Below, piece after piece: positions 8,006-15,209 of a DNA stretch of 64,000 nt. Numbering within the stretch: the stretch's first letter is position 1; every line of letters begins with the position of its first letter. The stretch is taken from the NCBI RefSeq assembly GCF_016703145.1, contig NZ_JADJCO010000005.1, positions 1,178,001 to 1,242,000 of the forward strand, given 5' to 3'. Made by a program: the position numbers and the translations under genes. The DNA is from Ottowia sp. (GTDB taxonomy: Bacteria; Pseudomonadota; Gammaproteobacteria; Burkholderiales; Burkholderiaceae_C). The notes under the pieces were generated by a model that ran no database searches, was not told where the DNA came from, and was given only the letters and a program-made list of their open reading frames with translations.

Positions 8006-9397
8006 TCAGGGGGCTGGGGAACGGCCGTCGGGCGCGTCCCCGCATGATGGCGATGCGGCGACTGTAGCATCGTGTTGTCCTTTTGCCCCCACCCGGAGCG
8101 CCATCGCCCGCGCCGTGCGCGCCGCCGCGCCCTGGTGCTGGCGCGCGAAGGCGCGGCCGGCCTCGGCCATGCGTGCGCGCCCGGCGCCGTCGGCCAGCAG
8201 GACTTGGGCGCGGCGCAGCGCGGCGGCCAGGTCGGGCACGCGCTCGGCGGCGCCGGCGGCCCGGGCCTGCTCGGCGGCCTGGGCGAAGTTGAAGGTGTGC
8301 GGCCCCATCAGCACCGGGCAGCCGCAGGCGGCGGCCTCGATCAGGTTCTGCCCGCCCAGCGGGGCGAAGCTGCCGCCCAGCAGCGCCACATCGGCCAGGG
8401 CGTAGTAGGCTGGCATCTCGCCCAGGCTGTCACCCAGCCACACATCGGCGGGTTCGGGGCCGTCCGCCCATTGGCTGCGCCGGCCCACGGTCAGGCCGTG
8501 CTGGCCGGCGAGCGCGGCCACCTCGTCGAAGCGCTGCGGGTGGCGCGGCACGACCAGCCACTGCGGGCGGATCGCCTCGTTAGCTTCTTTTTCGATAGCT
8601 TGTGGCGCAGATTCCGCGCCGGCCAGAGCCCGAATCTGCTTGAAAAACTCGGCCTCTTCCCCTTCACGCGAACTGGCCAGCAGCAGCACCGGCCGGCCGG
8701 CCCGGGCGCGCCACGCCTGGCCCTGGGCCAGCAGCGCCTGGGACGGCTGGGCGTCGAACTTGAGGTTGCCCAGCACGCCCTCGACTGGCGCGCCCAACTG
8801 GCGCAGGCGGTCGGCGTCCTGGTCGGTCTGCGCCCACACGGCGCCGAGGCCGGCGTAGGCGGCCTTGAGCAGCCGGCCCGCGCGCTGGGCGCCGCGCAGC
8901 GACTGGTCGGACAGGCGCGCGTTGGCCAGCACCAGGGGCACGCCCTCGTCCGCGCAGGCGCGCACGAGGTTGGGCCAGACCTCGGTTTCCATCAGCACGC
9001 CGATGTCGGGCCGGTAGCGGCGCGCGAAGCGGCGCGTGGCGGCGCGCGTGTCCCAGGGCTGCCAGAGCTGCACGTCGCCGGGCTGCAGCAGCTGCGCGCC
9101 TTCGGCGCGGCCGGTGGCGGTGCCGTGGGTGAGCAGCAGGCGCATGCCCGGCCATTGCGCGCGCAGCGCGGGCAGCAGCGCGGCGGCGGCGCGCGTCTCG
9201 CCCAGCGACACGGCGTGGAGCCACACCAGCGGCGCGCCATCGGCCGGCTGCGGGCGTTCGGGCGCCGCGCCGTAGCGGCCGAAGCGCTCGTCCACCGCCT
9301 GCAGGTAGCCGGGCTCGGCCTGGCCCCGGCGGCGCAGCTTGCGCCGCAGCAGCGGCTGGGCCAGCCACGTGGCGAGGTCGTAGAGGGCGCGCAGCAT
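8006..9397 (-). CDS. waaA: 3-deoxy-D-manno-octulosonic acid (Kdo) transferase
   Basis: Inner-membrane-associated GT-B glycosyltransferase that adds Kdo to lipid A precursor from CMP-Kdo. It has 463 residues against about 425 for the family. An N-terminal hydrophobic anchor is followed by WLHAVSLGE, with the catalytic-region Glu near residue 67. LMETEVWPNL and the C-terminal GGSFAPLGGQNLIEAAACG nucleotide-binding motif follow. Part of the extra length comes from a dispersed repeat (8582-8650) read in frame as about residues 249-272, plus a polar tail. The insertion lies between the two Rossmann domains, so activity may be retained. Confidence 0.93.
   Translation of the reverse strand: MLRALYDLATWLAQPLLRRKLRRRGQAEPGYLQAVDERFGRYGAAPERPQPADGAPLVWLHAVSLGETRAAAALLPALRAQWPGMRLLLTHGTATGRAEGAQLLQPGDVQLWQPWDTRAATRRFARRYRPDIGVLMETEVWPNLVRACADEGVPLVLANARLSDQSLRGAQRAGRLLKAAYAGLGAVWAQTDQDADRLRQLGAPVEGVLGNLKFDAQPSQALLAQGQAWRARAGRPVLLLASSREGEEAEFFKQIRALAGAESAPQAIEKEANEAIRPQWLVVPRHPQRFDEVAALAGQHGLTVGRRSQWADGPEPADVWLGDSLGEMPAYYALADVALLGGSFAPLGGQNLIEAAACGCPVLMGPHTFNFAQAAEQARAAGAAERVPDLAAALRRAQVLLADGAGRARMAEAGRAFARQHQGAAARTARAMALRVGAKGQHDATVAASPSCGDAPDGRSPAP
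8582..8650 (+). repeat. dispersed repeat family 1, copy inside waaA
   Basis: Core CGATAGCTTGTGGCGCAGAT followed by CCGCGCCGG and CTTGAAAAA. It is fully inside the waaA coding sequence on the opposite strand and keeps the frame. Confidence 0.8.
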
Positions 9398-9406
9398 GGC
9401 CGGTGG

Positions 9407-9472
9407 ATGCTACTGATTCAAGAGCTGCCGGCGCAATGCCGGCGCCGGCTGAAAGGCAAAATCATCTTGAAC
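9407..9472 (+). repeat. dispersed repeat family 1, intergenic copy between waaA and phosphomannomutase
   Basis: It starts GATGCTACTGATTCAAGAGC and contains CCGGCGCAATGCCGGCGCC, GGCTGAAAGGC and ATCTTGAA. It fills almost the whole 76-bp gap. Confidence 0.75.
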
Positions 9473-9473
9473 T

Positions 9474-10946
9474 TCAATGCGCCGCGCCGCCCACCCGCGC
9501 GTCGGGCTTGACGCGGCGCAGCAGCGCCAGCATGTCGGCTTCGATGCGCGCCAGCGCGGCCTCGCTCTGCCCCTCGAAGCGCAGCACCAGCACGGGCGTG
9601 GTGTTGCTGGCGCGGATCAGGCCGAAGCCGTCGGGCCAGTCCACGCGCAGGCCGTCGATGGTCGAAACGACCGGCGCCCCCACGCTCCCCGCTGCGCGTG
9701 GTTCGCTGCCCCCCGAGGGGCCGCTCGCGCCTTGGGACAGCCCGGCGGCGCTCGGCGCCGGCGCGGCGAACACGTCGCCGGCCAGCGCCTGCAATTCAGC
9801 CGCCAGGCGATGCGGCTCGCCCTCGGCGCAGGGCACGTTCAGCTCGGGCGTCGAGAAGCTGGTGGGCAGCGCGTTCAGCACCGCGCTGGGGTCGGGGTGG
9901 CGGCAGAGGATCTCCAGCAGCCGGCAGCCGGCGTAGGTGCCGTCGTCGAAGCCGTACCAGCGCTCCTTGAAGAAGATGTGGCCGCTCATCTCGCCGCCCA
10001 GCGGCGCGTCGACTTCCTTCATGCGGGCCTTGATCAGCGAGTGGCCGGTCTTGTGCATCAGCGGCACGCCACCGGCGGCTCGGATGGCGGGCGCCAGGCG
10101 CTGCGAGCACTTGACGTCGAAGACGACGGTGCCGCCCGGCACGCGCGCCAGCACGTCCTGCGCGAACAGCATCATCTGGCGGTCGGGGAAGATGGTCTGG
10201 CCGTCCTTGGTGACGATACCCAGTCGGTCGCCGTCGCCGTCGAAGGCCAGGCCCAGCTCGGCGTCGGTGGCGGCCAGCGCGGCGATCACGTCGCGCAGGT
10301 TCTCGGGCTTGCTGGGGTCGGGGTGATGGTTGGGAAAGCGGCCGTCCACCTCGGTGAACAGCTCGACCACCTGGCAGCCGATGGCGCGCAGCACGGCCGG
10401 CGCGCTGGCCCCGGCCACGCCGTTGCCGCAGTCCACCACGACCTTCATCGGCCGCGCCAGCCGGATGTCGCCCACGATGCGCCGCAGGTAGGCGTCAAAC
10501 ACGTCGTGCCGGCGCACCGAGCCGCCTTCGCGGCGCTGCCAGCCTTCAGCCTCCATCACGGCGCGCAAGCCCTGGATCTCGTCGCCGTGAATCGCCCGGC
10601 CGCCCAGCACCATCTTGAAGCCGTTGTCGTCGCGTGGGTTGTGGCTGCCCGTGACCTGGATGCCCGACGTGGCCAGCGTGTGCGCGGCGAAGTACAGCAT
10701 GGGCGTGGTGGCCAGGCCGATGTCGATGACCTCGACGCCGGCCGCCGCCAGCCCCCGGATCAGCGCCTGGGCCAGCGCCGGCCCGGACAGCCGGCCGTCG
10801 CGGCCCACGGCCACCACGCGCTCGCCCAGGGCCAGGGCCCGCGTGCCAAAGGCCAGGCCCAGGGCCTCGGCCACGCCCTCGTCCAGCGTGGCGGGCGTGG
10901 TGCCGCGGATGTCGTAGGCTTTGAAGATGGCGGGATGGAGCTGCAT
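9474..10946 (-). CDS. phosphomannomutase/phosphoglucomutase (AlgC/ManB type)
   Basis: Interconverts hexose 6-phosphate and 1-phosphate, feeding GDP-mannose and UDP-glucose for envelope polysaccharides. It has 490 residues, longer than the usual 455-465. The phospho-serine loop is TGSHNP (Ser101), the metal loop FDGDGDR (235-241), the sugar loop GEMSGH, and the phosphate-binding loop RASNTTP near the C-terminus. The excess length is a Gly/Ser/Ala-rich insert at about residues 394-421, where a family 2 dispersed repeat is read in frame. It is the first gene of the minus-strand envelope block that continues with waaA and xrtH. Confidence 0.92.
   Translation of the reverse strand: MQLHPAIFKAYDIRGTTPATLDEGVAEALGLAFGTRALALGERVVAVGRDGRLSGPALAQALIRGLAAAGVEVIDIGLATTPMLYFAAHTLATSGIQVTGSHNPRDDNGFKMVLGGRAIHGDEIQGLRAVMEAEGWQRREGGSVRRHDVFDAYLRRIVGDIRLARPMKVVVDCGNGVAGASAPAVLRAIGCQVVELFTEVDGRFPNHHPDPSKPENLRDVIAALAATDAELGLAFDGDGDRLGIVTKDGQTIFPDRQMMLFAQDVLARVPGGTVVFDVKCSQRLAPAIRAAGGVPLMHKTGHSLIKARMKEVDAPLGGEMSGHIFFKERWYGFDDGTYAGCRLLEILCRHPDPSAVLNALPTSFSTPELNVPCAEGEPHRLAAELQALAGDVFAAPAPSAAGLSQGASGPSGGSEPRAAGSVGAPVVSTIDGLRVDWPDGFGLIRASNTTPVLVLRFEGQSEAALARIEADMLALLRRVKPDARVGGAAH
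9684..9760 (+). repeat. dispersed GC-rich repeat family 2, copy inside phosphomannomutase
   Basis: It contains CCACGCTCCCCGCTGCGCG, TTCGCTGCCCCCCGAGGGG and AGCCCGGCGG. It aligns block for block with 13924-13995. Confidence 0.7.
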
Positions 10947-10972
10947 GAGGCGGCATTGTAGGCAGCGCGGGG

Positions 10973-11038
10973 AACTATACTTTCAATAGCATCTTACGCA
11001 GTGTGCGAGCGGTCTGAAGCCCGGAATGACTTGAAACC
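10973..11038 (+). repeat. dispersed repeat family 1, intergenic copy
   Basis: Divergent-promoter region copy: TACTTTCAATAGCATCTTAC, then GTCTGAAGCCCGGAATGACT and TGAAACC. It sits between the phosphomannomutase start and the TauE/SafE gene and could overlap both promoters. Confidence 0.75.
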
Positions 11039-11073
11039 CGACGCTGGCGGGCACGAACCGGAGGAGGACGGGG

Positions 11074-11829
11074 ATGGAATCGGTGGTTCTCGTGGTGGCC
11101 CTGGGCGCCGCGGTCGCGGGCTTCGTGCAGGGGCTGTCCGGCTTCGCCTTCGGCATGGTGTCGATGTCGTTCTGGGCCTGGGTGCTGGAGCCGCGCCTGG
11201 CCGCCACGCTGGCGGTGTTCGGCGCGCTGCTGGGGCAGGTGCTGGCGGCGCTGACGGTGCGGCGCGGCTTCGACGGGCGGCGCCTGCTGCCCTTCGTGCT
11301 GGGCGGGCTGGCCGGCATTCCGCTGGGCGTGGCGCTGCTGCCGCACCTGGACATGGTGTGGTTCCGGGCCGTGCTGGGCACGCTGCTGGCGCTGTGGTGC
11401 CCGGCGATGCTGCTGTCGGCCCGGCTGCCGCGCCTGACGGCGGGCGGGCGCGTGGCCGACGGCGCCGTGGGCCTGGCCGGCGGCGTGATGGGCGGGCTGG
11501 GCGGCTTCACCGGCGCGCTGCCCACGCTGTGGTGCACGCTGCGCGGCTACCCCAAGGACGCGCAGCGCGCCGTGATCCAGAACTTCAACCTGTCGATGCT
11601 GGCGGTGACCATGGCCATCTACCTGGCCACCGGCATCGTCACGCGCGAGATGCTGCCCATGTTCGCGGTCGTGGCGCCAGCCATGCTGGTGCCGACGCTG
11701 CTGGGCACGCGCGTGTACATCGGCATCAGCGAGGCGCGCTTCAGGCAGATCGTGCTGGGGCTGCTGACGGCCTCGGGGCTGGCGATGCTGGCGTCGTCGC
11801 TGCCGCGGCTGCTGGAGCGGCTGGGGTGA
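11074..11829 (+). CDS. TauE/SafE family sulfite exporter-like permease
   Basis: Polytopic inner-membrane protein of 251 residues with about eight hydrophobic segments in two related halves, typical of TauE/SafE (TSUP). Family members move sulfite, sulfonates or other organic anions. The tandem signatures GFVQGLSGFAFGMVSM near the start and GGVMGGLGGFTGALPTLWC in the middle are clear. Only the downstream strand context (a decayed repair gene) is adjacent, so substrate cannot be inferred. A GGAGGA Shine-Dalgarno lies just before the ATG. Confidence 0.88.
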   Translation: MESVVLVVALGAAVAGFVQGLSGFAFGMVSMSFWAWVLEPRLAATLAVFGALLGQVLAALTVRRGFDGRRLLPFVLGGLAGIPLGVALLPHLDMVWFRAVLGTLLALWCPAMLLSARLPRLTAGGRVADGAVGLAGGVMGGLGGFTGALPTLWCTLRGYPKDAQRAVIQNFNLSMLAVTMAIYLATGIVTREMLPMFAVVAPAMLVPTLLGTRVYIGISEARFRQIVLGLLTASGLAMLASSLPRLLERLG

Positions 11830-11890
11830 CCGCCGCCACGCCGGTGGACAGGTCCGGAAACGACCAGCCGCGCCGCGCACGCCGCCTATC

Positions 11891-12171
11891 ATGGCCGGCG
11901 TGGGCCCGCTCGCCCCCGTGCTCGATGCCGACGCCTGCTACCGCGCCCTCGAGTCGCGGGACGCGCGCTTCGACGGCGCCTTCTTCACCGGCGTCACCTC
12001 CACCACTGGCCCGACGCCTTTCCCGCCGGCGACGTGGCCCTTCAGAAGGCCCTGGGCGTGCCCAGCGCGCGCGCCGCCGAGGCACTGGCCGAACGCTGGC
12101 GCCCGTGGCGCGGCCATGCCGTGGTCCGCGCCTGGCACGGCGCGCACCAGGCCGTGTCCGCCGGACTATGA
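11891..12171 (+). pseudogene. Ada/AlkA-type DNA alkylation repair gene, internally deleted
   Basis: The first part (frame of 11891) reads LDADACYRALESRDARFDGA then FFTGVTST, the start of Ada/AlkA fusion proteins. At about 12000 the similarity jumps, in another frame, to HWPDAFPAGDVALQKALGV and WRPWRGHAVVRAW, which is the C-terminal end of the AlkA glycosylase domain, ending at TGA 12169-12171. Several hundred residues including the metal-binding Cys cluster and catalytic Asp are missing. This is a dead remnant. Confidence 0.75.
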
Positions 12172-12227
12172 ATTCGATAGCTGCCACCGCTGGACCCGCG
12201 CCGGCAAAACCGCGAAAACCATGAAAA
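12170..12227 (+). repeat. possible degenerate family 1 repeat
   Basis: AATTCGATAGCTGCCACCGC followed by CGCGCCGGC and GAAAACC keeps only the first and middle blocks of the consensus. The rest of 12172-12368 holds nothing I recognise. Confidence 0.4.
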
Positions 12228-12368
12228 ACCCTGCCCTCACCGCGCCCCCCTTTGCCCAGGACTGGCCGCCGGGCAATTCGATTGATGCCGCGCCGACATC
12301 AAAGCAAGGCGGCAATTTCATCGCCGCCGGCGCCGGCCACGGCGGCCGCCTCGCCCATACTCTCGGCC

Positions 12369-13253
12369 ATGCCGGCATCGGTCGCACTCGAATTCATCCT
12401 CCTGGCGGCGCTCTGGGGCGCCTCCTTCATGTTCCTGCGCATGGGTGCGCTGGAGTTCGGGCCGCTGCCCACGGCGGGGCTGCGCGTGGCCATCGCCGCG
12501 CTGGCGCTGCTGCCGGTGATGCTGGCGCGCGGCCTGGGGCCGCAGTTGCGCCAGCACTGGAAGCCGGTGCTGTTCTGCGGCGTCATCAACTCGGCCGTGC
12601 CGTTCGCGCTGTTCAGCCATGCGCTGCTGTCCATCAGCACCGGACTGTCGTCCATCCTCAACGCCACCGTGCCGCTGTTCGGCGCGCTGGTGGCCTGGGG
12701 CTGGCTGGGCGACCGGCCGGGCGCCTCGCGCGCGCTGGGGCTGGCCATCGGCTTCGTCGGCGTCGCCATGCTGGCGGGCGGCGAGGCCGGCTTCAGGCCG
12801 GGCGCCTCGGCGTCGGCCACCTTCTGGGGCATCGCCGCCTGCCTGCTGGCCACCCTCAGTTACGGCGTGTCGGCCAGCTACACGCGGCGCTACCTGGGCG
12901 GCCTGAACCCGCTGATGACGGCCACCGGCAGCCAGATCGGCGCCGCGCTGGGGCTGGCGCTGCCGACGCTGCTGCTGTGGCCCGCGCGGATGCCCCGCCC
13001 GCAGGCTTGGCTGGGCCTGCTGGCGCTGGGCCTGCTGTGCACGGCCGTGGCCTACGTGCTGTTCTTCCGTCTGATCGACCGGCTCGGCCCGGCGCGCGCC
13101 ATCACCGTGACCTTCGCCATCCCGGTGTTCGCGGTGTTCTACGGCGTGACGCTGCTGGGCGAAACGCTGACGCCCTGGATGCTGCTGTGCGGCCTGGTCG
13201 TGCTGTGCGGCACCGCGCTGGCCACGGGCGCGATCCGTCTGTTCGGCCGATAG
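12369..13253 (+). CDS. EamA/DMT superfamily permease
   Basis: A 294-residue inner-membrane transporter with ten predicted helices formed by two EamA repeats. The first begins ALEFILLAALWGASFMFLRM and the second begins near residue 150 (TFWGIAACLLATLSYGVSAS). The family exports small metabolites such as amino acids or nucleobases. I take the ATG at 12369 because the membrane repeat starts there. The upstream in-frame ATG at 12294 would add a non-hydrophobic tail. Confidence 0.88.
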   Translation: MPASVALEFILLAALWGASFMFLRMGALEFGPLPTAGLRVAIAALALLPVMLARGLGPQLRQHWKPVLFCGVINSAVPFALFSHALLSISTGLSSILNATVPLFGALVAWGWLGDRPGASRALGLAIGFVGVAMLAGGEAGFRPGASASATFWGIAACLLATLSYGVSASYTRRYLGGLNPLMTATGSQIGAALGLALPTLLLWPARMPRPQAWLGLLALGLLCTAVAYVLFFRLIDRLGPARAITVTFAIPVFAVFYGVTLLGETLTPWMLLCGLVVLCGTALATGAIRLFGR

Positions 13254-13260
13254 CTATGAT

Positions 13261-13902
13261 TTACAGAGCGCCTTGTGCTTGGCTGGCGCCAGTTGCGAGC
13301 ATTCTTTCCACGTAGCGCGCAATCAGGTCGATCTCCAGGTTGACCGGCGCGCCCGCCGCCAGCGCGTGCAGCGCGGTGTTCTGCACGGTGTGCGGGATGA
13401 GGTTGATGCTGGCCTCGCAACCCGCCGCCAGGTCGGCCACGCGGTTGACCGTCAGGCTGACGCCGTTGACGGTGATCGAGCCCTTGTAGGCCAGATACTT
13501 GCCCAGCGCGCTCGGGGCCAGCACGCGCAGCTCCCAGCTCTCGCCCACCGGCGCGAAGTGCGTCACCTGGCCGATGCCGTCCACGTGCCCCGCGACGATG
13601 TGCCCGCCCAGCCGGTCGTGCGCGCGCAGCGCCTTTTCCAGGTTGACCGGGCCGAGCCGGTCCAGCCCCGCCGTGCGCGCCAGCGATTCGGCCGAGATGT
13701 CGATGGCGAAGCGCCCCGCAGGCCGGTCCACGGCCGTGGCCGTCATGCACGCGCCGTTGATGGCAATGCTGTCGCCCAGCCCCACGTCGTCCAGGTAGCC
13801 GGGCGGCGTCTCGACCGCCAACTGCTTGCCGTGCGCGCTGCTCGCGCCCAGATCGCGCACGTCGGCGATGCGGCCGACGGCGGTGATGATGCCTGTGAAC
13901 AT
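13261..13902 (-). CDS. ribE: riboflavin synthase, alpha chain
   Basis: Catalyses dismutation of two 6,7-dimethyl-8-ribityllumazine molecules to riboflavin. It has 213 residues made of two lumazine-binding repeats. The start MFTGIITAVG is diagnostic, SIAINGACMTATAV lies in repeat 1, and SITVNGVSLTVN plus the IPHTVQNTAL segment lie in repeat 2. No FMN riboswitch is visible in the short leader. Instead a family 2 dispersed repeat lies 20 bp upstream of the start. Confidence 0.95.
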   Translation of the reverse strand: MFTGIITAVGRIADVRDLGASSAHGKQLAVETPPGYLDDVGLGDSIAINGACMTATAVDRPAGRFAIDISAESLARTAGLDRLGPVNLEKALRAHDRLGGHIVAGHVDGIGQVTHFAPVGESWELRVLAPSALGKYLAYKGSITVNGVSLTVNRVADLAAGCEASINLIPHTVQNTALHALAAGAPVNLEIDLIARYVERMLATGASQAQGAL

Positions 13903-13923
13903 TGAGCGGCGCCCCTCAAAAAA

Positions 13924-13995
13924 ATGCCCCACGCTCCCCCGCCGTGCGTGGTGCGCTGCCCCGGATGAGACGCTTCTGGCGTGGAGCGGCCCGGT
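13924..13995 (+). repeat. dispersed GC-rich repeat family 2
   Basis: CCCCACGCTCCCCCGCCGTG, CGTGGTGCGCTGCCCC and GAGCGGCCCGGTGGC align with the copy in the phosphomannomutase gene. It lies in the leader of ribE. Confidence 0.65.
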
Positions 13996-14055
13996 GGCGA
14001 AACTCCCAAAAAACCTCGCCGGAGCACCAGAAGATCGAGGGCAGCCATCCGCGAA

Positions 14056-14092
14056 CAACAAAGCCGCTGACGACGATCTCGTCAGCGGCTTC
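14056..14092 (-). terminator. rho-independent terminator of the split tRNA-Ile gene
   Basis: A 13-bp perfect stem (AAGCCGCTGACGA with its complement) around a CGATC loop is followed on the minus strand by TTTGTTGTT. It lies 12 bases after the tRNA CCA end. Confidence 0.75.
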
Positions 14093-14103
14093 ATGATACC
14101 AAG

Positions 14104-14433
14104 TGGTAGGCCGTGCTGGGCTCGAACCAGCGACCAAAGGATTATGCTTGCCACTTCGGTTTTCACCGCCCGTTTCCGGTTCGTGGTCTGGACTCTGTCT
14201 TGCCTTTCGGCCTTCCCGTCGAGTCTCTACACGTTCCCTCTGACGAAGGCTTCGCTCGGCGTTGGCATAGCGCCTCAGCGCCTTAGCGTTCACCGAATTT
14301 GAGAAGTTCTACCATCAAGGCAGAGTGAACTTACCTTGAGCAACCCGATGGGATGCTTCCGTTCCTTGGCAACGCCAAGGGGCAGGAATCCTCCCGTTAA
14401 GTCCTCTGCTCTAACCAACTGAGCTAACGGCCC
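14104..14433 (-). tRNA. tRNA-Ile(CAT), interrupted by a group I intron
   Basis: The 5' exon is 14400-14433 (bases 1-33, ending in the anticodon-stem and U33). The 3' exon is 14104-14146, beginning with the anticodon CAT and ending in encoded CCA. The joined exons fold into a full cloverleaf: 7-bp acceptor, GAGGA/TCCTT anticodon stem, GCTGG/CCAGC T stem with TTCGAGC loop. Anticodon CAT and the TCATAATC context match the minor isoleucine tRNA whose C34 is modified to lysidine to read AUA, rather than a methionine tRNA. A uninterrupted gene would be about 77 nt. Confidence 0.9.
14147..14399 (-). ncRNA. self-splicing group I intron in tRNA-Ile(CAT)
   Basis: A 253-nt insertion between U33 and the anticodon. 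On the minus strand it contains the conserved core blocks: CAAATTCGGTGAACGCTAAG (P4 and J3/4 region), GCCAACGCCGAGC, GTGTAGAGACTCGACGG (P7/P3) and AGAGTCCAGACC (P7 partner). It follows a U at the 5' splice site and ends in the required terminal G. These blocks resemble the Azoarcus tRNA-Ile intron. No homing endonuclease frame is present. It splices as RNA and leaves the tRNA intact. Confidence 0.88.
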
Positions 14434-14699
14434 ACAGCTTTTGATTATCGCACTCAGATGCCGGTCGAGGTAAGGCAGCTCGCAAGGACGGCACGCTTGC
14501 GCTGATGCAGCGTGGCGCGCGCGGCACGCGCTGCATACCGGTGGTTGACGCTGTTAATATCCGCGCATCCTGAGCCGAAACGCCCTGGTCATCCTCGCGG
14601 CCCCAGGCAGGCCGCACTTCATCGGGTACCGACGTGATCAACAGGCCGAACCCCCTGCCGATGCCACTGGATTGACCTCGTTACCGCACACCTTTTTCC

Positions 14700-15071
14700 A
14701 TGCGCCGCTGGCTCGCCATTCTTTTGCTCGTGCTGTTGCCTGCCCAGACGACCTGGGCAGTGGTGGCCAGCTATTGCGCCCACCAGCCAGGCGCGGCGGC
14801 AAGCCACCTCGGGCACCATGAGGACGGCTCGCATGGCCACACTTCCCCCCTGCTCGATGGATCGGGCACGCCGGATCCCAGCAGCAATGCCACGGCCAGC
14901 GCCAGTCACGACTGCGAGCACTGCCACGGGCAACACGCGGCCATGCCGTTCCGTGTCGAGCCGCTTGGACTCGACTTCATTCCAGGTTCATCCGCTTCGG
15001 CCAGCGATGATCTAGAGACTGCATCCGCGCCAGCCAGACCCGAGCGCCCCAAATGGGTTCACCTCGCCTGA
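14700..15071 (+). CDS. czcI: CzcI-like metal-efflux accessory protein
   Basis: A 123-residue exported protein with a clear signal peptide (LAILLLVLLPAQTTWA). Its mature part is rich in His and Cys: SYCAHQPG, HLGHHEDGSHGH, HDCEHCHGQH. The layout and position at the head of a metal RND cluster match CzcI, a periplasmic metal-binding or regulatory protein of czcICBA operons. The function of CzcI is not firmly settled. The following gene starts 138 bp downstream. Confidence 0.82.
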   Translation: MRRWLAILLLVLLPAQTTWAVVASYCAHQPGAAASHLGHHEDGSHGHTSPLLDGSGTPDPSSNATASASHDCEHCHGQHAAMPFRVEPLGLDFIPGSSASASDDLETASAPARPERPKWVHLA

Positions 15072-15209
15072 TCGGCGAGGCGGGATCTTCTTTTCCCTGA
15101 TTCCCGTTCGTATCCGAGCGTCCTCTACGCTGGGCGTTCGAATCCGGCGCGGCCGCTTGGTCGCTGTTCGCCGATCTCCTGTGTGTCCCCCTCAACACTG
15201 GAGCATCGG

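Noticed and set aside
13254..13310. GATAGCTATGATTTACAGAG near the ribE stop as a further family 1 repeat
   Set aside because: Only the GATAGCTA block matches. The following sequence encodes the normal RibE C-terminus and lacks the other blocks.
14104..14433. tRNA-Ile as integration site of the metal cluster
   Set aside because: Elements normally use the 3' end of a tRNA gene. The cluster lies on the 5' side, and I found no direct repeat of the tRNA end downstream.
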